Under the pieces are notes generated by a model. The model did not search any database. It was not told the DNA's origin and saw nothing but the letters and a program-made list of their open reading frames with translations. Positions 34,008 to 43,931 of a stretch of 64,000 nt of DNA are shown one piece after another. This stretch comes from Nitrospira sp. GTDB lineage: Bacteria; Nitrospirota; Nitrospiria; Nitrospirales; Nitrospiraceae. The stretch spans positions 1-64,000 of the forward strand of contig JAURZE010000026.1 in the NCBI GenBank assembly GCA_030653545.1. The letters run 5' to 3'. The number at the start of each line of letters is the position of its first letter. The first letter of the stretch is position 1. The position numbers and the translations under genes are program-made.

Positions 34008-34835
34008 ATGACGGTCCCGCCGGCAGCTGATATGAATTGGTCCGCGCTTGAAGCCTGGTGGTGCGCGATGGGCGCGCGGCTCGCCGTGTTGGACCGGGCG
34101 CAGGCCTTCTTCACCGCCGTTCAGGCGGGCAATCATTTCGACCGCATTGCCCAGGTCGGCGCGCAGGCCGATTATGTGCTGTTCGTGCTCATGCGCTATT
34201 GGGTGCCGACCGTGCTGCCTCCGCCAGGTCGCGAACGGCTGACGAAGAGCGATCCGGACTACTGGCTTGAATCGGAACACATTCTCAAGGCGGCCGCCGT
34301 TCGCTTACGGGAACTGAAGCCACTGATCGAATTGTTGACCGCCCCTGGTCCCTTATCCGAATCCTCCCAGGGGAAGGGCCTCAGCGCGTCGCCGGTCACA
34401 GAGCTTGAACTGGCGAACATCGTCGAAGGGATTGCCGAAGCCGCAGGGACCTACGGCGGTCCGGATTACACGTCGATTGTCAAAGCCTTTGATCCCGTGC
34501 CGCTCCGCCAGACCCAGCCGTTCAAACACAACAAGAAACATAGTGCTGAACTGTGGGTGGTCTTTCTGCTGCGGGAACACTTCCGCAGTCTCGGGCTGGG
34601 AAAAGACCGCTACTGGCCGCTGGTCGCCCCGCTCTGTGCCGCCGCCGGTATTCTGAATCCCAACGGCCAGCCCTATCCGCCGGACGAACTCAAGTCCTGG
34701 TGGCAGAAAAACTGGCCGCGCACGTATACCCAACTTGAACAGCGACAGGAAGCGACCGATGCGGGCGGGGCCGCGTACGAACAGGACTTTCAATGGTTCC
34801 AGGCCTGGATGGGCTGGCAACAAGGAAGAGGTTGA
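34008..34835 (+). CDS. Hypothetical protein (275 aa)
   Basis: A tryptophan- and leucine-rich soluble protein without signal peptide. Seen: a helical N-terminal half (ALEAWWCAMGARLAVLDRAQ) and a C-terminal part with several Trp residues (KSWWQKNWPRTY, QWFQAWMGWQQGRG). No known motif. AGGA about 10 bases before ATG 34008. Convergent with the zinc-ribbon membrane protein at 34866. Not recognised. Confidence 0.6.
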   Translation: MTVPPAADMNWSALEAWWCAMGARLAVLDRAQAFFTAVQAGNHFDRIAQVGAQADYVLFVLMRYWVPTVLPPPGRERLTKSDPDYWLESEHILKAAAVRLRELKPLIELLTAPGPLSESSQGKGLSASPVTELELANIVEGIAEAAGTYGGPDYTSIVKAFDPVPLRQTQPFKHNKKHSAELWVVFLLREHFRSLGLGKDRYWPLVAPLCAAAGILNPNGQPYPPDELKSWWQKNWPRTYTQLEQRQEATDAGGAAYEQDFQWFQAWMGWQQGRG

Positions 34836-34865
34836 CGGAATTTCTAAGACCGTTGCTTGGCGGAA

Positions 34866-35537
34866 CTAGGTAGAGACAGTCGAAACAGGCTTCGCCGGTC
34901 GTGTCGGGATCTTGTCTCCGTCCAGCTGTCCTTCCTCAAGCATTTTGGCCACGCCGGCCAGCGCAATCACGTAGAGCACGATTCCCACGTAGATCACATA
35001 CGGCTGGACCCCGCCGGCGTCCTGCAAGGCGGCCTCCTGCGCCGCGGGGTTGAGCTTTCCCGCTTTCTTGATCTCTGCGATCTCTTCCTTGCAGTGCCAG
35101 TAGTACAGGTAGTTGGCCGTGGCGCCGGCCATGACGCTCCACACGAGGCCGACGGTCATGTCGCCGGTGACATAGGTCGAGGCCATGGGGCCGATGGCGT
35201 ACACAAAGGCGTGCAGATACATCTTCCGGTAGAGAAACCAGAGAAACGAAATGTACAGGAAGGCCGGCCAGTTCCAACTGAGGGCGAATCTGGGCTGCCC
35301 GTCGGAGGAAAACTTCTTGAACTGTTCGAGATAATAATCGGCCTTCGGGCCGACGAACTGCCGCCAGAGATCCTGATCGGTTGCGAGGGGCGTGTAGGGT
35401 GTTGCTTCGGGTGGTGCATCAGCAGTCGTACTCCCAGCGGAGTCGGCAGACGAGGCGAGGGCGAGGGCCATTCCACATTGCGCGCAGAAGTTGGCGTCTT
35501 CAGAGTTCTGTTGGCGACAGTGCTGACAGGATTTCAT
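34866..35537 (-). CDS. Zinc-ribbon membrane protein with DUF2628-like domain
   Basis: ATG 35537 gives a clear N-terminal zinc ribbon, MKSCQHCRQQ ... NFCAQCGMAL, then a linker, then about 150 residues with three or four hydrophobic segments. The block WNWPAFLYISFLWFLYRKMY matches the DUF2628 pattern of small inner-membrane proteins. 223 residues. The ribbon presumably faces the cytoplasm. Function unknown. It is divergent from argD. Confidence 0.78.
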   Translation of the reverse strand: MKSCQHCRQQNSEDANFCAQCGMALALASSADSAGSTTADAPPEATPYTPLATDQDLWRQFVGPKADYYLEQFKKFSSDGQPRFALSWNWPAFLYISFLWFLYRKMYLHAFVYAIGPMASTYVTGDMTVGLVWSVMAGATANYLYYWHCKEEIAEIKKAGKLNPAAQEAALQDAGGVQPYVIYVGIVLYVIALAGVAKMLEEGQLDGDKIPTRPAKPVSTVST

Positions 35538-35699
35538 GGAGACGCAGCTTATCACACTCGGACATCCGGGCTGAGGCCTTATTGTGCGGAGACGGATAGG
35601 GCACGGTCTGATACCGTGGAGGAAGGGAGCAAATAGATGCCCGCGTCTAAACACCCTGAAGAACGGGGCTGAAATCCTCCCGGGCGGCCGTCGCCGTTA

Positions 35700-35728
35700 T
35701 TGATTTCGACTCAACCCTATGCTAGCTT
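35700..35728 (+). promoter_or_regulatory. Possible promoter of the arginine-lysine cluster
   Basis: TTGATT at 35700-35705, 17-base spacer, TAGCTT at 35723-35728, about 30 bases before argD. The -10 match is only fair. A CCCCT/AGGGG hairpin follows at about 35730-35748. Confidence 0.35.
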
Positions 35729-35759
35729 TCCCCTTCTTTCTTGAGGGGATACGTCTGCC

Positions 35760-36977
35760 ATGCCGACAGAGGAACTGAAAGATTACGCAGCCAAGTATTT
35801 GATGCAAACCTATGCGCGTCAGCCGATTTCAATCGTGCGGGGGCGTGGAGCCAAGGTCTACGACATGGAAGGCCGGGAGTACATCGACTTTGTCGGTGGC
35901 ATCGCGGTCAATATTTTGGGGCATGGCCATCCGGATCTGGTACAGGCGATCCAGCGCCAGGCGGCCCAGCTGATCCATGTGTCGAACCTCTACTACACGG
36001 AGCCGCAGGTCAGACTCGCGCAAATGCTGGTCGATCATTCGTGCGCCGACCGGGTCTTTTTCTGCAACAGCGGCGCAGAGGCGAATGAAGCGGCGATCAA
36101 GCTGGCGCGGCGCTACGGGCATGAGAAGTACGGAGCGAACCGGTTCGAGATCATCACGATGAAGAATTCCTTCCACGGCCGCACGATGGCGACGTTAACG
36201 GCGACCGGCCAGGAGAAGGTGCAGAAAGGCTTTGAGCCGCTCGTTCCGGGATTTGTCTATGCGCCGTTCAACGATTTTGCAGCGATTGAATCGCTCGTCA
36301 CGGAGAAGACCACGGCGATCATGTTGGAGCCGATTCAGGGTGAGGGGGGCGTGCATGTCGCCGATCAAGCCTATCTGAAGAATCTGCGGGAGCTGTGCAC
36401 GCAGAAGGATATCCTCCTGATTTTCGACGAAGTCCAGACCGGAATGGGGCGGACCGGGACGTTGTTTGCCTATGAGCAGCTGGGCGTGGAGCCCGACATC
36501 ATGACGCTTGCCAAAGGGCTCGGTGGCGGGATGCCGATCGGCGCCTGTTTGGCCAAAGAGGCGGTCGCTGCAGTCTTCACGGCCGGGTCGCATGCCTCGA
36601 CATTCGGCGGCAATCCGTTGGCCTGCGCTGCGGGGCTTGCGGTCTGTCGGATCTTGATCGAAGGGCGTGTGCTTGAGCAGGCCCGGCGCATGGGGGATTA
36701 TCTGGCTAAAGGGCTGGCCGACTTCAAAGACCGTCATCGTGCGGTGCGGGACGTTCGAGGATTGGGGTTGTTACAGGGCCTGGAAGCGGAGATTGATGCG
36801 AAAGCCGTCGTGGCGGACTGTTTGAGCCGCGGCGTGCTGGTGAATGCCACCAGTGAACGGGTGCTGCGGTTTGTGCCGCCGCTCATCATTTCCCAGGCGG
36901 AAATCGATCGCGTCCTGGAGACGTTATCGTCCATCTTCAATCAACGGACGATGGCGGAAAAGGATCAGCCGCACTGA
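35760..36977 (+). CDS. argD: Acetylornithine aminotransferase
   Basis: Makes N-acetylornithine from N-acetylglutamate semialdehyde. A class III PLP aminotransferase of 405 residues: NSGAEANEAAIKLAR near 103-117, FDEVQTGMGRTG near 222-233 and PLP Lys252 in LAKGLGGGMPIGA. ArgD enzymes often also act as succinyl-DAP aminotransferase, but a dedicated dapL here makes that unnecessary. First gene of an 8-kb arginine-lysine cluster; argF begins one base after its stop. Confidence 0.95.
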   Translation: MPTEELKDYAAKYLMQTYARQPISIVRGRGAKVYDMEGREYIDFVGGIAVNILGHGHPDLVQAIQRQAAQLIHVSNLYYTEPQVRLAQMLVDHSCADRVFFCNSGAEANEAAIKLARRYGHEKYGANRFEIITMKNSFHGRTMATLTATGQEKVQKGFEPLVPGFVYAPFNDFAAIESLVTEKTTAIMLEPIQGEGGVHVADQAYLKNLRELCTQKDILLIFDEVQTGMGRTGTLFAYEQLGVEPDIMTLAKGLGGGMPIGACLAKEAVAAVFTAGSHASTFGGNPLACAAGLAVCRILIEGRVLEQARRMGDYLAKGLADFKDRHRAVRDVRGLGLLQGLEAEIDAKAVVADCLSRGVLVNATSERVLRFVPPLIISQAEIDRVLETLSSIFNQRTMAEKDQPH

Positions 36978-36978
36978 T

Positions 36979-37956
36979 ATGACAACTTCACGCAAGTCGA
37001 AGAAGCGGGCAGCCTCATTTGCCAAAGACTTGCTGGATGTGGCGACGATGCCGCGTCCCCAAATCGATGCCTTGTTGCGGCTGGCGACGGCGCTAAAAAC
37101 GAAGTTGCGACGGGGCACTGCCCATTCGTTGTTGGCGGGGAAGACGCTCGGGCTGCTCTTTCAGAAGCCGTCGACCAGGACTCGCGTGTCGTTCGAGGCC
37201 GGCATGAATCAGTTGGGTGGCCATGCGATGGTACTGCCTATGGCGGATATTCAACTTTCACGGGGCGAGAGTGTGCCGGATACCGCTCGTGTGCTGTCAC
37301 GGTACCTCGACGGGATCGTGATCCGCACCTACGACCACGGCATTGTCCAGGAGTGGGCGGAAGAAGCCGCCATGCCGGTGATTAACGGCTTGACCGATCT
37401 GAGCCATCCCTGTCAGGCCCTGTCTGACTTGATGACCATCAAGGAAAAGAAGGGGCGTCTCAAAGGGCTGAAGCTCGCCTATGTCGGCGACGGGAACAAT
37501 GTGGCGAATTCGTTGATTGAGGCGGCTGCCAAGGTGGGAATGCATATCGCGTTGGGGTGTCCCATCGGCTATCAACCGGATCAGCATGTGGTGGATCGGG
37601 CACGGCAGGAAGCGGCGCGCTACGGATCGGACATCGAGGTGGGGGTCGATCCGCAAATCGCCGTAAAAGATGCTGATGTGCTGTACACCGATGTCTGGAT
37701 CAGCATGGGGCGCGAACGGGAACAAGCCCGGCGTTTGCGGACGCTGGCGCCCTATCAGTTGAATGGGCGGTTGCTGCAGAAAGCGAAACCCGATGCCATT
37801 GTCATGCATTGTCTGCCGGCGCATCGCGGCGAAGAAATCACGGCCGAAGTGCTCGATGGACCACAGTCCGTCATTATCGATCAAGCGGAAAATCGGCTGC
37901 ATATGCAGAAAGCGATCTTGGTTCAGTTGCTGACTCAGAAGAAAGGCAGGGCGTAA
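36979..37956 (+). CDS. argF: Ornithine carbamoyltransferase
   Basis: Forms citrulline from ornithine and carbamoyl phosphate. Seen: the carbamoyl-phosphate motif KPSTRTRVSFE, HPCQALSDL near 150 and the HCLPAHRGEE motif whose Cys binds ornithine. 325 residues. ATG 36979 is chosen; upstream frame extends only into argD. Starts immediately after argD and precedes argG by 9 bases. Confidence 0.95.
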   Translation: MTTSRKSKKRAASFAKDLLDVATMPRPQIDALLRLATALKTKLRRGTAHSLLAGKTLGLLFQKPSTRTRVSFEAGMNQLGGHAMVLPMADIQLSRGESVPDTARVLSRYLDGIVIRTYDHGIVQEWAEEAAMPVINGLTDLSHPCQALSDLMTIKEKKGRLKGLKLAYVGDGNNVANSLIEAAAKVGMHIALGCPIGYQPDQHVVDRARQEAARYGSDIEVGVDPQIAVKDADVLYTDVWISMGREREQARRLRTLAPYQLNGRLLQKAKPDAIVMHCLPAHRGEEITAEVLDGPQSVIIDQAENRLHMQKAILVQLLTQKKGRA

Positions 37957-37965
37957 GCACTCATC

Positions 37966-39180
37966 ATGAAACAGACATCGATCAAGAAAATTGTCCTCGC
38001 GTATTCCGGCGGGCTTGATACCTCAGTCATCTTGAAGTGGTTGCAGGAAACCTATCAGGCGGAAGTGATTGCGTTTTGTGCGGACCTCGGCCAGGGCGAA
38101 GACCTGCAGGCGATCAAGGCGAAAGCCAAGAAGCTGGGTGTGAAGAAGGTCTATGTCGAGGACCTGCGCGAGACCTTCGTGAAGGACTATGTGTTTCCGA
38201 TGTTGCGTGGGAACGCAATGTACGAAGGTTGCTATCTCCTGGGTACATCGATTGCGCGGCCGCTCATCGCCCGCCGCCAGGCCGAAATTGCGTTGCAGGA
38301 GGGGGCCGAGGCGGTGTCGCATGGCGCGACCGGGAAGGGCAACGATCAGGTCCGGTTCGAGCTGACCTATATGGCGCTGGCTCCAGGGCTGAAGATCATT
38401 GCGCCCTGGCGCGAGTGGACCCTGCGATCACGGCGCGAATGTATCGAGTATGCCGACAAGCACGGCATTCCCGTGACGGCGACGAAAGCCAAGCCCTACA
38501 GTATGGACCTCAATCTTTTTCATGTGAGTTACGAGGGCGGCATCCTTGAAGATCCCTGGAAGTCTCCGCCGGATGAAATTTTCCAGATGACGGTGTCTCC
38601 AGAAAAGGCGCCCAACAAGCCGCTGGAAGTCGAAATCGAGTATGAGCAGGGGAACCCGGTCGCCGTTGACGGCAAAAAGATGAGTCCGGCGAAGCTGCTC
38701 GCGCATCTCAACAAGCTGGGCGGAGCCCATGGGATTGGCCGGGTCGATCTGGTCGAAAACCGCTATGTCGGGATGAAGTCCCGTGGTGTGTACGAAACGC
38801 CGGGCGGGACGATTCTGCACGTCGCGCATCGGGGACTCGAATCGCTCACGATGGATCGGGAGGTTCTGCACTTCCGTGACAGCCTGATTCCGCGGTTTGC
38901 CGATCTGATTTACAACGGATACTGGTTCAGCCCGGAACGGGAAATGATGCAAGTAGCGATCGACGAAGCGCAAAAAGATGTTTCCGGGACGGCCCGCGTG
39001 AAGCTCTATAAGGGGAGTTGCACTCTCGCCGGCCGGAAGTCGAAGAATTCCCTCTACCGGCTGGATATTGCGACGTTTGAAGAAGACGATGTGTACAACC
39101 AGAAAGACGCCGAGGGTTTCATCCGGTTGAACGCGCTGCGGTTGAAGATCCGGGCACAGAGGCGGAAAGCGAAGTCCTAA
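37966..39180 (+). CDS. argG: Argininosuccinate synthase
   Basis: Joins citrulline and aspartate with ATP. The N-terminal P-loop-like [10 protein letters not shown] (about 12-21) and the later [12 protein letters not shown]-type block ([15 protein letters not shown]) are diagnostic, with the [11 protein letters not shown] segment. 404 residues. Ribosome site GGCAGGG is modest; short 9-base gap to argF. Its TAA overlaps the argH ATG by one base. Confidence 0.96.
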   Translation: MKQTSIKKIVLAYSGGLDTSVILKWLQETYQAEVIAFCADLGQGEDLQAIKAKAKKLGVKKVYVEDLRETFVKDYVFPMLRGNAMYEGCYLLGTSIARPLIARRQAEIALQEGAEAVSHGATGKGNDQVRFELTYMALAPGLKIIAPWREWTLRSRRECIEYADKHGIPVTATKAKPYSMDLNLFHVSYEGGILEDPWKSPPDEIFQMTVSPEKAPNKPLEVEIEYEQGNPVAVDGKKMSPAKLLAHLNKLGGAHGIGRVDLVENRYVGMKSRGVYETPGGTILHVAHRGLESLTMDREVLHFRDSLIPRFADLIYNGYWFSPEREMMQVAIDEAQKDVSGTARVKLYKGSCTLAGRKSKNSLYRLDIATFEEDDVYNQKDAEGFIRLNALRLKIRAQRRKAKS

Positions 39181-40592
39181 TGGCCAGTCGGAGATCCGGC
39201 AAAGCAGGGGCAGGCCAGCCGAGCAAAGCATGGGCGGGACGGTTTCGCGAGCCCACCGATCGGTTGGTCGAAGCCTTCACCCGTTCCATTGCGGTGGATA
39301 AGCGGTTGTACGCGCACGATATCCGCGGCAGCATCGCCCATTGCCAGACGCTGGCCAAGGCCGGTGTACTCAGTCGTCGCGAGACCGCGACAATCGTCCG
39401 CGGTCTGCAATTGGTTCAGCACGAACTGGAGCGGGAACGGTTCACGTTTCTGCCGGAAGACGAAGATATTCACATGGCGATCGAGCGCCGATTGACCGAG
39501 TTGATCGGTCCGGTCGGCGGCAAATTGCATACGGGCCGCAGCCGGAACGATCAGGTGGCGCTCGATGTGCGGCTCTATGTGCGTGATCAGCTCACGGTTC
39601 TGATCGCACGGCTGACGGAATTCCAACGGGTGTTGGTGACGCAGGCAGCGGAACATCTTGATGTCCCGATGCCGGGCTACACGCACTTGCAACGCGCGCA
39701 ACCCGTGTTGTTGGCCCATCATCTGCTGGCGTACGTGGAAATGTTTCTGCGCGATAAGGCGCGTCTAGCGGATGCACGGACGCGGGTCAACGTGATGCCG
39801 CTGGGTTCCGGGGCGCTGGCGGGATCGAATTACCCGGTGGATCGCCTCTATACGGCGGCGCTATTAGACTTCCCTGCGGTGACGCAAAATAGCCTCGACG
39901 CGGTGTCCGACCGCGACTTCATGATTGAAGTGGCATCCGCATTAGCGATCGTCATGATGCACTTATCGCGCATGAGCGAAGAACTCATTCTCTGGGCCAC
40001 GCAGGAATTTCATTTCGTGGATCTGCCGGACGGATTCTGCACCGGCAGCAGCATGATGCCCCAGAAAAAGAATCCCGATGTGCCAGAGTTGGTGCGCGGG
40101 AAGACCGGCCGCGTCTACGGTCATCTCATCGGATTGATGACGACGTTGAAGGCCTTGCCGCTCAGTTACAACCGCGATTTGCAGGAAGATAAACCGGCGC
40201 TGTTCGACGCGCTCGACACCACGCAAGACTGTGTCGAAGTCATGACGGAGTTGATGCGTCGGCTCAAAGTGGACCGGGCCGCGCTGACCCGCGCCCTCAC
40301 GGGCGGCGGGATGTTGGCAACGGAGCTGGCTGACTATTTGGTGATCAAGGGTGTACCATTTCGGGAAGCGCACGCGATCACCGGTCGGGTCGTCCGGTGG
40401 GCCTTGGATGCCGGGCGCGAACTCTCCGAACTCACCGTCAAAGAGCTCTGCGTGTTTTCGCCTCGCTTCGAGAAATCCGTGCTGGATCGGCTCACGGTGC
40501 AGGGGGCCATCGACCGGAAGGCGCAGATTGGTGGAACTGCCAGGTTGCAAGTGGTTCGCCGCCTGAAGGAATTGGCGAAGTTGTTGGCATGA
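39180..40592 (+). CDS. argH: Argininosuccinate lyase
   Basis: Splits argininosuccinate to arginine and fumarate. The fumarase/aspartase signature GSSMMPQKKNPD (about 286-297) and TGRSRNDQVALD near 117 are clear. 470 residues. Starts inside the argG stop. Last arginine gene here; the next coding unit overlaps its stop by 4 bases and leads into lysine synthesis. Confidence 0.96.
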   Translation: MASRRSGKAGAGQPSKAWAGRFREPTDRLVEAFTRSIAVDKRLYAHDIRGSIAHCQTLAKAGVLSRRETATIVRGLQLVQHELERERFTFLPEDEDIHMAIERRLTELIGPVGGKLHTGRSRNDQVALDVRLYVRDQLTVLIARLTEFQRVLVTQAAEHLDVPMPGYTHLQRAQPVLLAHHLLAYVEMFLRDKARLADARTRVNVMPLGSGALAGSNYPVDRLYTAALLDFPAVTQNSLDAVSDRDFMIEVASALAIVMMHLSRMSEELILWATQEFHFVDLPDGFCTGSSMMPQKKNPDVPELVRGKTGRVYGHLIGLMTTLKALPLSYNRDLQEDKPALFDALDTTQDCVEVMTELMRRLKVDRAALTRALTGGGMLATELADYLVIKGVPFREAHAITGRVVRWALDAGRELSELTVKELCVFSPRFEKSVLDRLTVQGAIDRKAQIGGTARLQVVRRLKELAKLLA

Positions 40593-40855
40593 TACAAACG
40601 AGTGACATGTTTCTTGCCGGTGTGAGCCTGACCGTATTGACCGTCGTGACGGGTTGCGGCGTCGTGGGTGCTCCCATTGCTCCGGAAAACGTGGGCGTCA
40701 ATCCGACGATTGCCAGACAGAAGATGGAGTTGAAAAAACTGGGAGAGACTCAAGAGGCAGTCAATCCAGCAACATCTTCGGATCAGGTCGCCCCGGGCGA
40801 GATCAAAGGGCAGGATGAAGAGTTGCCGCCCTTGCGGCCGGTTGGAACGAGATAG
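40589..40855 (+). CDS. Small LptM/LppL-like lipoprotein (88 aa)
   Basis: ATG 40589 overlaps the argH stop (ATGA). The signal peptide MIQTSDMFLAGVSLTVLT ends in a lipobox VVTGC and is followed by GVVGAPIAPENVGV, which recalls the CGxKGPLYxP start of the small LptM/LppL (YifL) lipoproteins. A small lipoprotein gene just upstream of lysA is a known arrangement in proteobacteria (lppL-lysA). Role in LptD assembly is inferred by analogy only; the C-terminal part is longer than usual and charged. Confidence 0.6.
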   Translation: MIQTSDMFLAGVSLTVLTVVTGCGVVGAPIAPENVGVNPTIARQKMELKKLGETQEAVNPATSSDQVAPGEIKGQDEELPPLRPVGTR

Positions 40856-40911
40856 TGCGGGCAGAGAGTTTTTGGCGAGTGGACTCAACTTACTGAACGA
40901 GGATTGTGACG

Positions 40912-42174
40912 ATGCATGATTTCGAATATCGCCAGGGCGAATTATATTGCGAGCAGGTGCCGATCAGCCGAATTGCCAAAGAGGTCGGTACGCCTTGTTA
41001 TGTGTATAGCCACTCGACGCTCATTCGGCATTTCAGGGCCTACGATCACGCGTTCAAGAACATCCCTCACGTCGTCGCCTTCGCCATGAAATCGAACTCG
41101 AATTTGGCCATCCTCAGTCTGATGGCCAAGGAGGGCAGCGGCGTCGATATCGTTTCGGGCGGCGAGTTGTTTCGCGCCCTCAAGGCCGGCGTTCCTGCTT
41201 CCAAAATCGTGTTTGCCGGGGTCGGAAAAACCGCCGACGAAATCCGGGATGCCCTGAAGGCCGACATCTTGATGTTCAATATCGAGTCATCGGCTGAACT
41301 GCTGGCGATTCAAGAGGTTGCGGCGTCCGTCGGCAAGAAAGCCCGCATCGCGTTGCGGATCAATCCGGATGTCGATCCCAAAACGCATCCCTATATTTCA
41401 ACAGGGATGAAGAAGAGCAAGTTCGGAATTGCCGCAGACCGCGCGCTGCAAGAATACAAGATGGCCGCCTCACTGAGCCATATCGACGTGGTGGGCGTTC
41501 ATGCCCATATCGGGTCCCAACTCACGGAGGTGACCCCGTTCGTTGATTCGTTAAAGAAGGTCGTCGCGCTCATCGGAACGTTGAAAGCGCAGGGAATTAA
41601 TATCCGGTATCTGAACATCGGAGGTGGCTTGGGGATTACCTATTCCGAGGAAAAGCCTCCGCTGCCGCAAGAGTTGTCGGACGCCATTTCACCGATCATC
41701 ACCGATCTCGGCCTGACCTTAGTGATGGAGCCGGGGCGTGTCATCGTCGGCAACGCCGGTATCCTGGTGACCAAGGCGTTGTACTTGAAAGAAGGGGAGG
41801 CGAAGAGCTTCGTCATCGTCGATGCCGCAATGAACGATCTCATTCGCCCCAGCCTTTATGGCGCCTATCATGAAATCAAGCCGGTCAAGGAAGAGGCCGG
41901 GCATCGCGCCAAGCAGCAGGTGGATATCGTCGGTCCGGTATGCGAATCGGGAGATTTTCTGGCCAAGGACCGCTTGTTGGCCGCCGTGAAGCCGGGCGAA
42001 TTAATGGCGGTGATGAGCGCGGGGGCCTACGGGTTCGTCATGGCTTCAAATTACAATTCCCGGCCCCGCGTCCCTGAAGTACTGGTCAAGGGCGGAGACA
42101 TTCATGTCATCCGTGAGCGTGAAACCTACGAGGATCTGGTCAAGGGCGAGATGATCCCGGCGTTCTTGAAGTAA
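40912..42174 (+). CDS. lysA: Diaminopimelate decarboxylase
   Basis: Converts meso-diaminopimelate to lysine. A fold III PLP enzyme: PLP lysine in FAMKSNSNLAI near 60, GVHAHIGSQL, GGGLGITY and GPVCESGDF are all present. 420 residues. ATG 40912 is preferred to the GTG at 40906 because GAGGA lies 8 bases before it. Follows the small lipoprotein and precedes dapA by 52 bases, forming the lysine half of the cluster. Confidence 0.95.
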   Translation: MHDFEYRQGELYCEQVPISRIAKEVGTPCYVYSHSTLIRHFRAYDHAFKNIPHVVAFAMKSNSNLAILSLMAKEGSGVDIVSGGELFRALKAGVPASKIVFAGVGKTADEIRDALKADILMFNIESSAELLAIQEVAASVGKKARIALRINPDVDPKTHPYISTGMKKSKFGIAADRALQEYKMAASLSHIDVVGVHAHIGSQLTEVTPFVDSLKKVVALIGTLKAQGINIRYLNIGGGLGITYSEEKPPLPQELSDAISPIITDLGLTLVMEPGRVIVGNAGILVTKALYLKEGEAKSFVIVDAAMNDLIRPSLYGAYHEIKPVKEEAGHRAKQQVDIVGPVCESGDFLAKDRLLAAVKPGELMAVMSAGAYGFVMASNYNSRPRVPEVLVKGGDIHVIRERETYEDLVKGEMIPAFLK

Positions 42175-42226
42175 TACGCGGCGCGGGCGGCCCGTAGATT
42201 CTCCCGTACCGTGAGAAGGAGCCATT

Positions 42227-43099
42227 ATGTTTACCGGTTCTCATGTCGCGATCGTGACACCCTTTCGAAAGGGCAAAGTCGACGAGCGGGCGCTGGGTGA
42301 TCTGATCGAGTGGCAGATCGCGAAGGGCACGAACGGTATCGTCCCTTGTGGCACTACCGGAGAGTCCGCCACGCTGTCACACGAGGAGCATAACCGTGTG
42401 ATCGAGCTGACGGTGGAGGTGGTCCGTCGTCGAGTCCCCGTCACGGCAGGGACCGGCTCCAATTGTACTGAGGAGGCCATCTCGCTGACGAAGCATGCCA
42501 AGGAAGCCGGGGCCGATGCCGCGCTGCTCATTACGCCGTACTACAACAAGCCGACGCAGGAAGGCTTGTATCGTCATTATAAGGCGATCGCCGAGGCGGT
42601 CGATTTGCCGCTGGTCCTGTACAACATTCCCGGGCGAACCGGGGTGAATATGCTTCCGGCGACGATTGCTCGATTGGCCGTGATCCAGAACATTGTCGGG
42701 GTGAAAGAGGGGAGCGGGGTGATTCAGCAGGCCTCGGACATTGTGCAGACATGCGGTAACCGCCTTGCGGTGCTTGCCGGAGACGATGCAATGACGCTGC
42801 CGATGATGGCGGTCGGCGGGCAAGGCGTGATTACCGTCACCGCCAATGTCGCTCCCACCGAGATGGCGAATATGGTCAAGGCGTTTGCGGCCGGGAACAT
42901 TGAGGAGGCCCGACGCATCCACTTCCAGCTGTCCCCTTTGTTTGCCGCGTTGTTCTACGAGACGAATCCGATCCCCGTGAAAGAGGCGCTGGGCATGATG
43001 GGGAAGATTGACCCTGAGCTTCGTTTGCCGCTTTGCCCGATGGGGAAAGAGTATCGCGACAAGCTGGTGCAGGTGATGAAAGAGGCTCGCTTTATTTAG
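42227..43099 (+). CDS. dapA: 4-hydroxy-tetrahydrodipicolinate synthase
   Basis: Condenses pyruvate and aspartate semialdehyde. Schiff-base Lys near 162 in VGVKEGSG and Tyr near 134 in LLITPYYNKP are visible, with GTTGES near the N-terminus. 290 residues. AGAAGGAG lies before ATG 42227. Entry enzyme of the DAP/lysine pathway, followed by dapB after 28 bases. Confidence 0.96.
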   Translation: MFTGSHVAIVTPFRKGKVDERALGDLIEWQIAKGTNGIVPCGTTGESATLSHEEHNRVIELTVEVVRRRVPVTAGTGSNCTEEAISLTKHAKEAGADAALLITPYYNKPTQEGLYRHYKAIAEAVDLPLVLYNIPGRTGVNMLPATIARLAVIQNIVGVKEGSGVIQQASDIVQTCGNRLAVLAGDDAMTLPMMAVGGQGVITVTANVAPTEMANMVKAFAAGNIEEARRIHFQLSPLFAALFYETNPIPVKEALGMMGKIDPELRLPLCPMGKEYRDKLVQVMKEARFI

Positions 43100-43127
43100 C
43101 GTTCCGGTAGAAAGATGAGACGCGGTC

Positions 43128-43931
43128 ATGATTAAAGTTGTGGTGGCTGGTGCGGCGGGACGGATGGGTTGCCGGTTGGTGGCGCTGGTGCGTGATTCGA
43201 CGGCGCTGACATTGGCCGGGGCGCTCGAGGGGAGTGGGCATCATGCCATCGGCGATGATGCCGGCGAGACCTCCGGGACCGGGCGCGCCGGGGTGGCCAT
43301 CACCAGTGATCTGGCCGCGTTGATGGACCGCGGTGAAGTCGTGATCGATTTTTCCGCTCCCGAAGCGACGCTCGAGCATTTCCGCATTGTCGCCCAACAT
43401 CGGCGGGCCATGGTCATCGGCACGACGGGGCTCAATCCGTCTCAACTTGAAGAGATCAAGGGGCTTGCGAGACACGTTCCCTGCGTGTTGTCACCCAATA
43501 TGAGCGTGGGAGTCAATTTGATCTATAAAGTCATCGGGGAAATGGCGAAAACATTGGGCGACGACTACGACATTGAAGTAATTGAGGCCCACCACCGTCT
43601 CAAGAAAGACGCGCCGAGCGGTACCGCATTGAAAATTGCGGAAGTGCTCGCGCGCGCCGTCAATCGCGACCTGGACCAGGTCGGCGTCTATTCCAGAAAA
43701 GGCCTGATCGGGGAACGAACGAAACAGGAAATCGGTATTCAGACCATCCGGGCCGGCGATATTGTGGGAGATCACACCATTCTCTTCGGCGGGATGGGTG
43801 AGCGCATTGAGGTGACGCACCGTGCCAGCAGCCGCGACACCTTTGCGCGTGGCGCGTTGCGCGCGGCTCGATGGGTGGTACGCCAGCCCCCGGGCCTCTA
43901 TGACATGATGGATGTGTTAGGTCTGAAGTGA
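43128..43931 (+). CDS. dapB: 4-hydroxy-tetrahydrodipicolinate reductase
   Basis: Reduces the DapA product to tetrahydrodipicolinate. N-terminal GAAGRMG nucleotide motif (about 7-13) and the catalytic EAHHRLKKDAPSGTA block are present. 267 residues. The tetrahydrodipicolinate made here is the direct substrate of the LL-DAP aminotransferase at 56348. Ends the 8-kb arginine-lysine run. Confidence 0.95.
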   Translation: MIKVVVAGAAGRMGCRLVALVRDSTALTLAGALEGSGHHAIGDDAGETSGTGRAGVAITSDLAALMDRGEVVIDFSAPEATLEHFRIVAQHRRAMVIGTTGLNPSQLEEIKGLARHVPCVLSPNMSVGVNLIYKVIGEMAKTLGDDYDIEVIEAHHRLKKDAPSGTALKIAEVLARAVNRDLDQVGVYSRKGLIGERTKQEIGIQTIRAGDIVGDHTILFGGMGERIEVTHRASSRDTFARGALRAARWVVRQPPGLYDMMDVLGLK

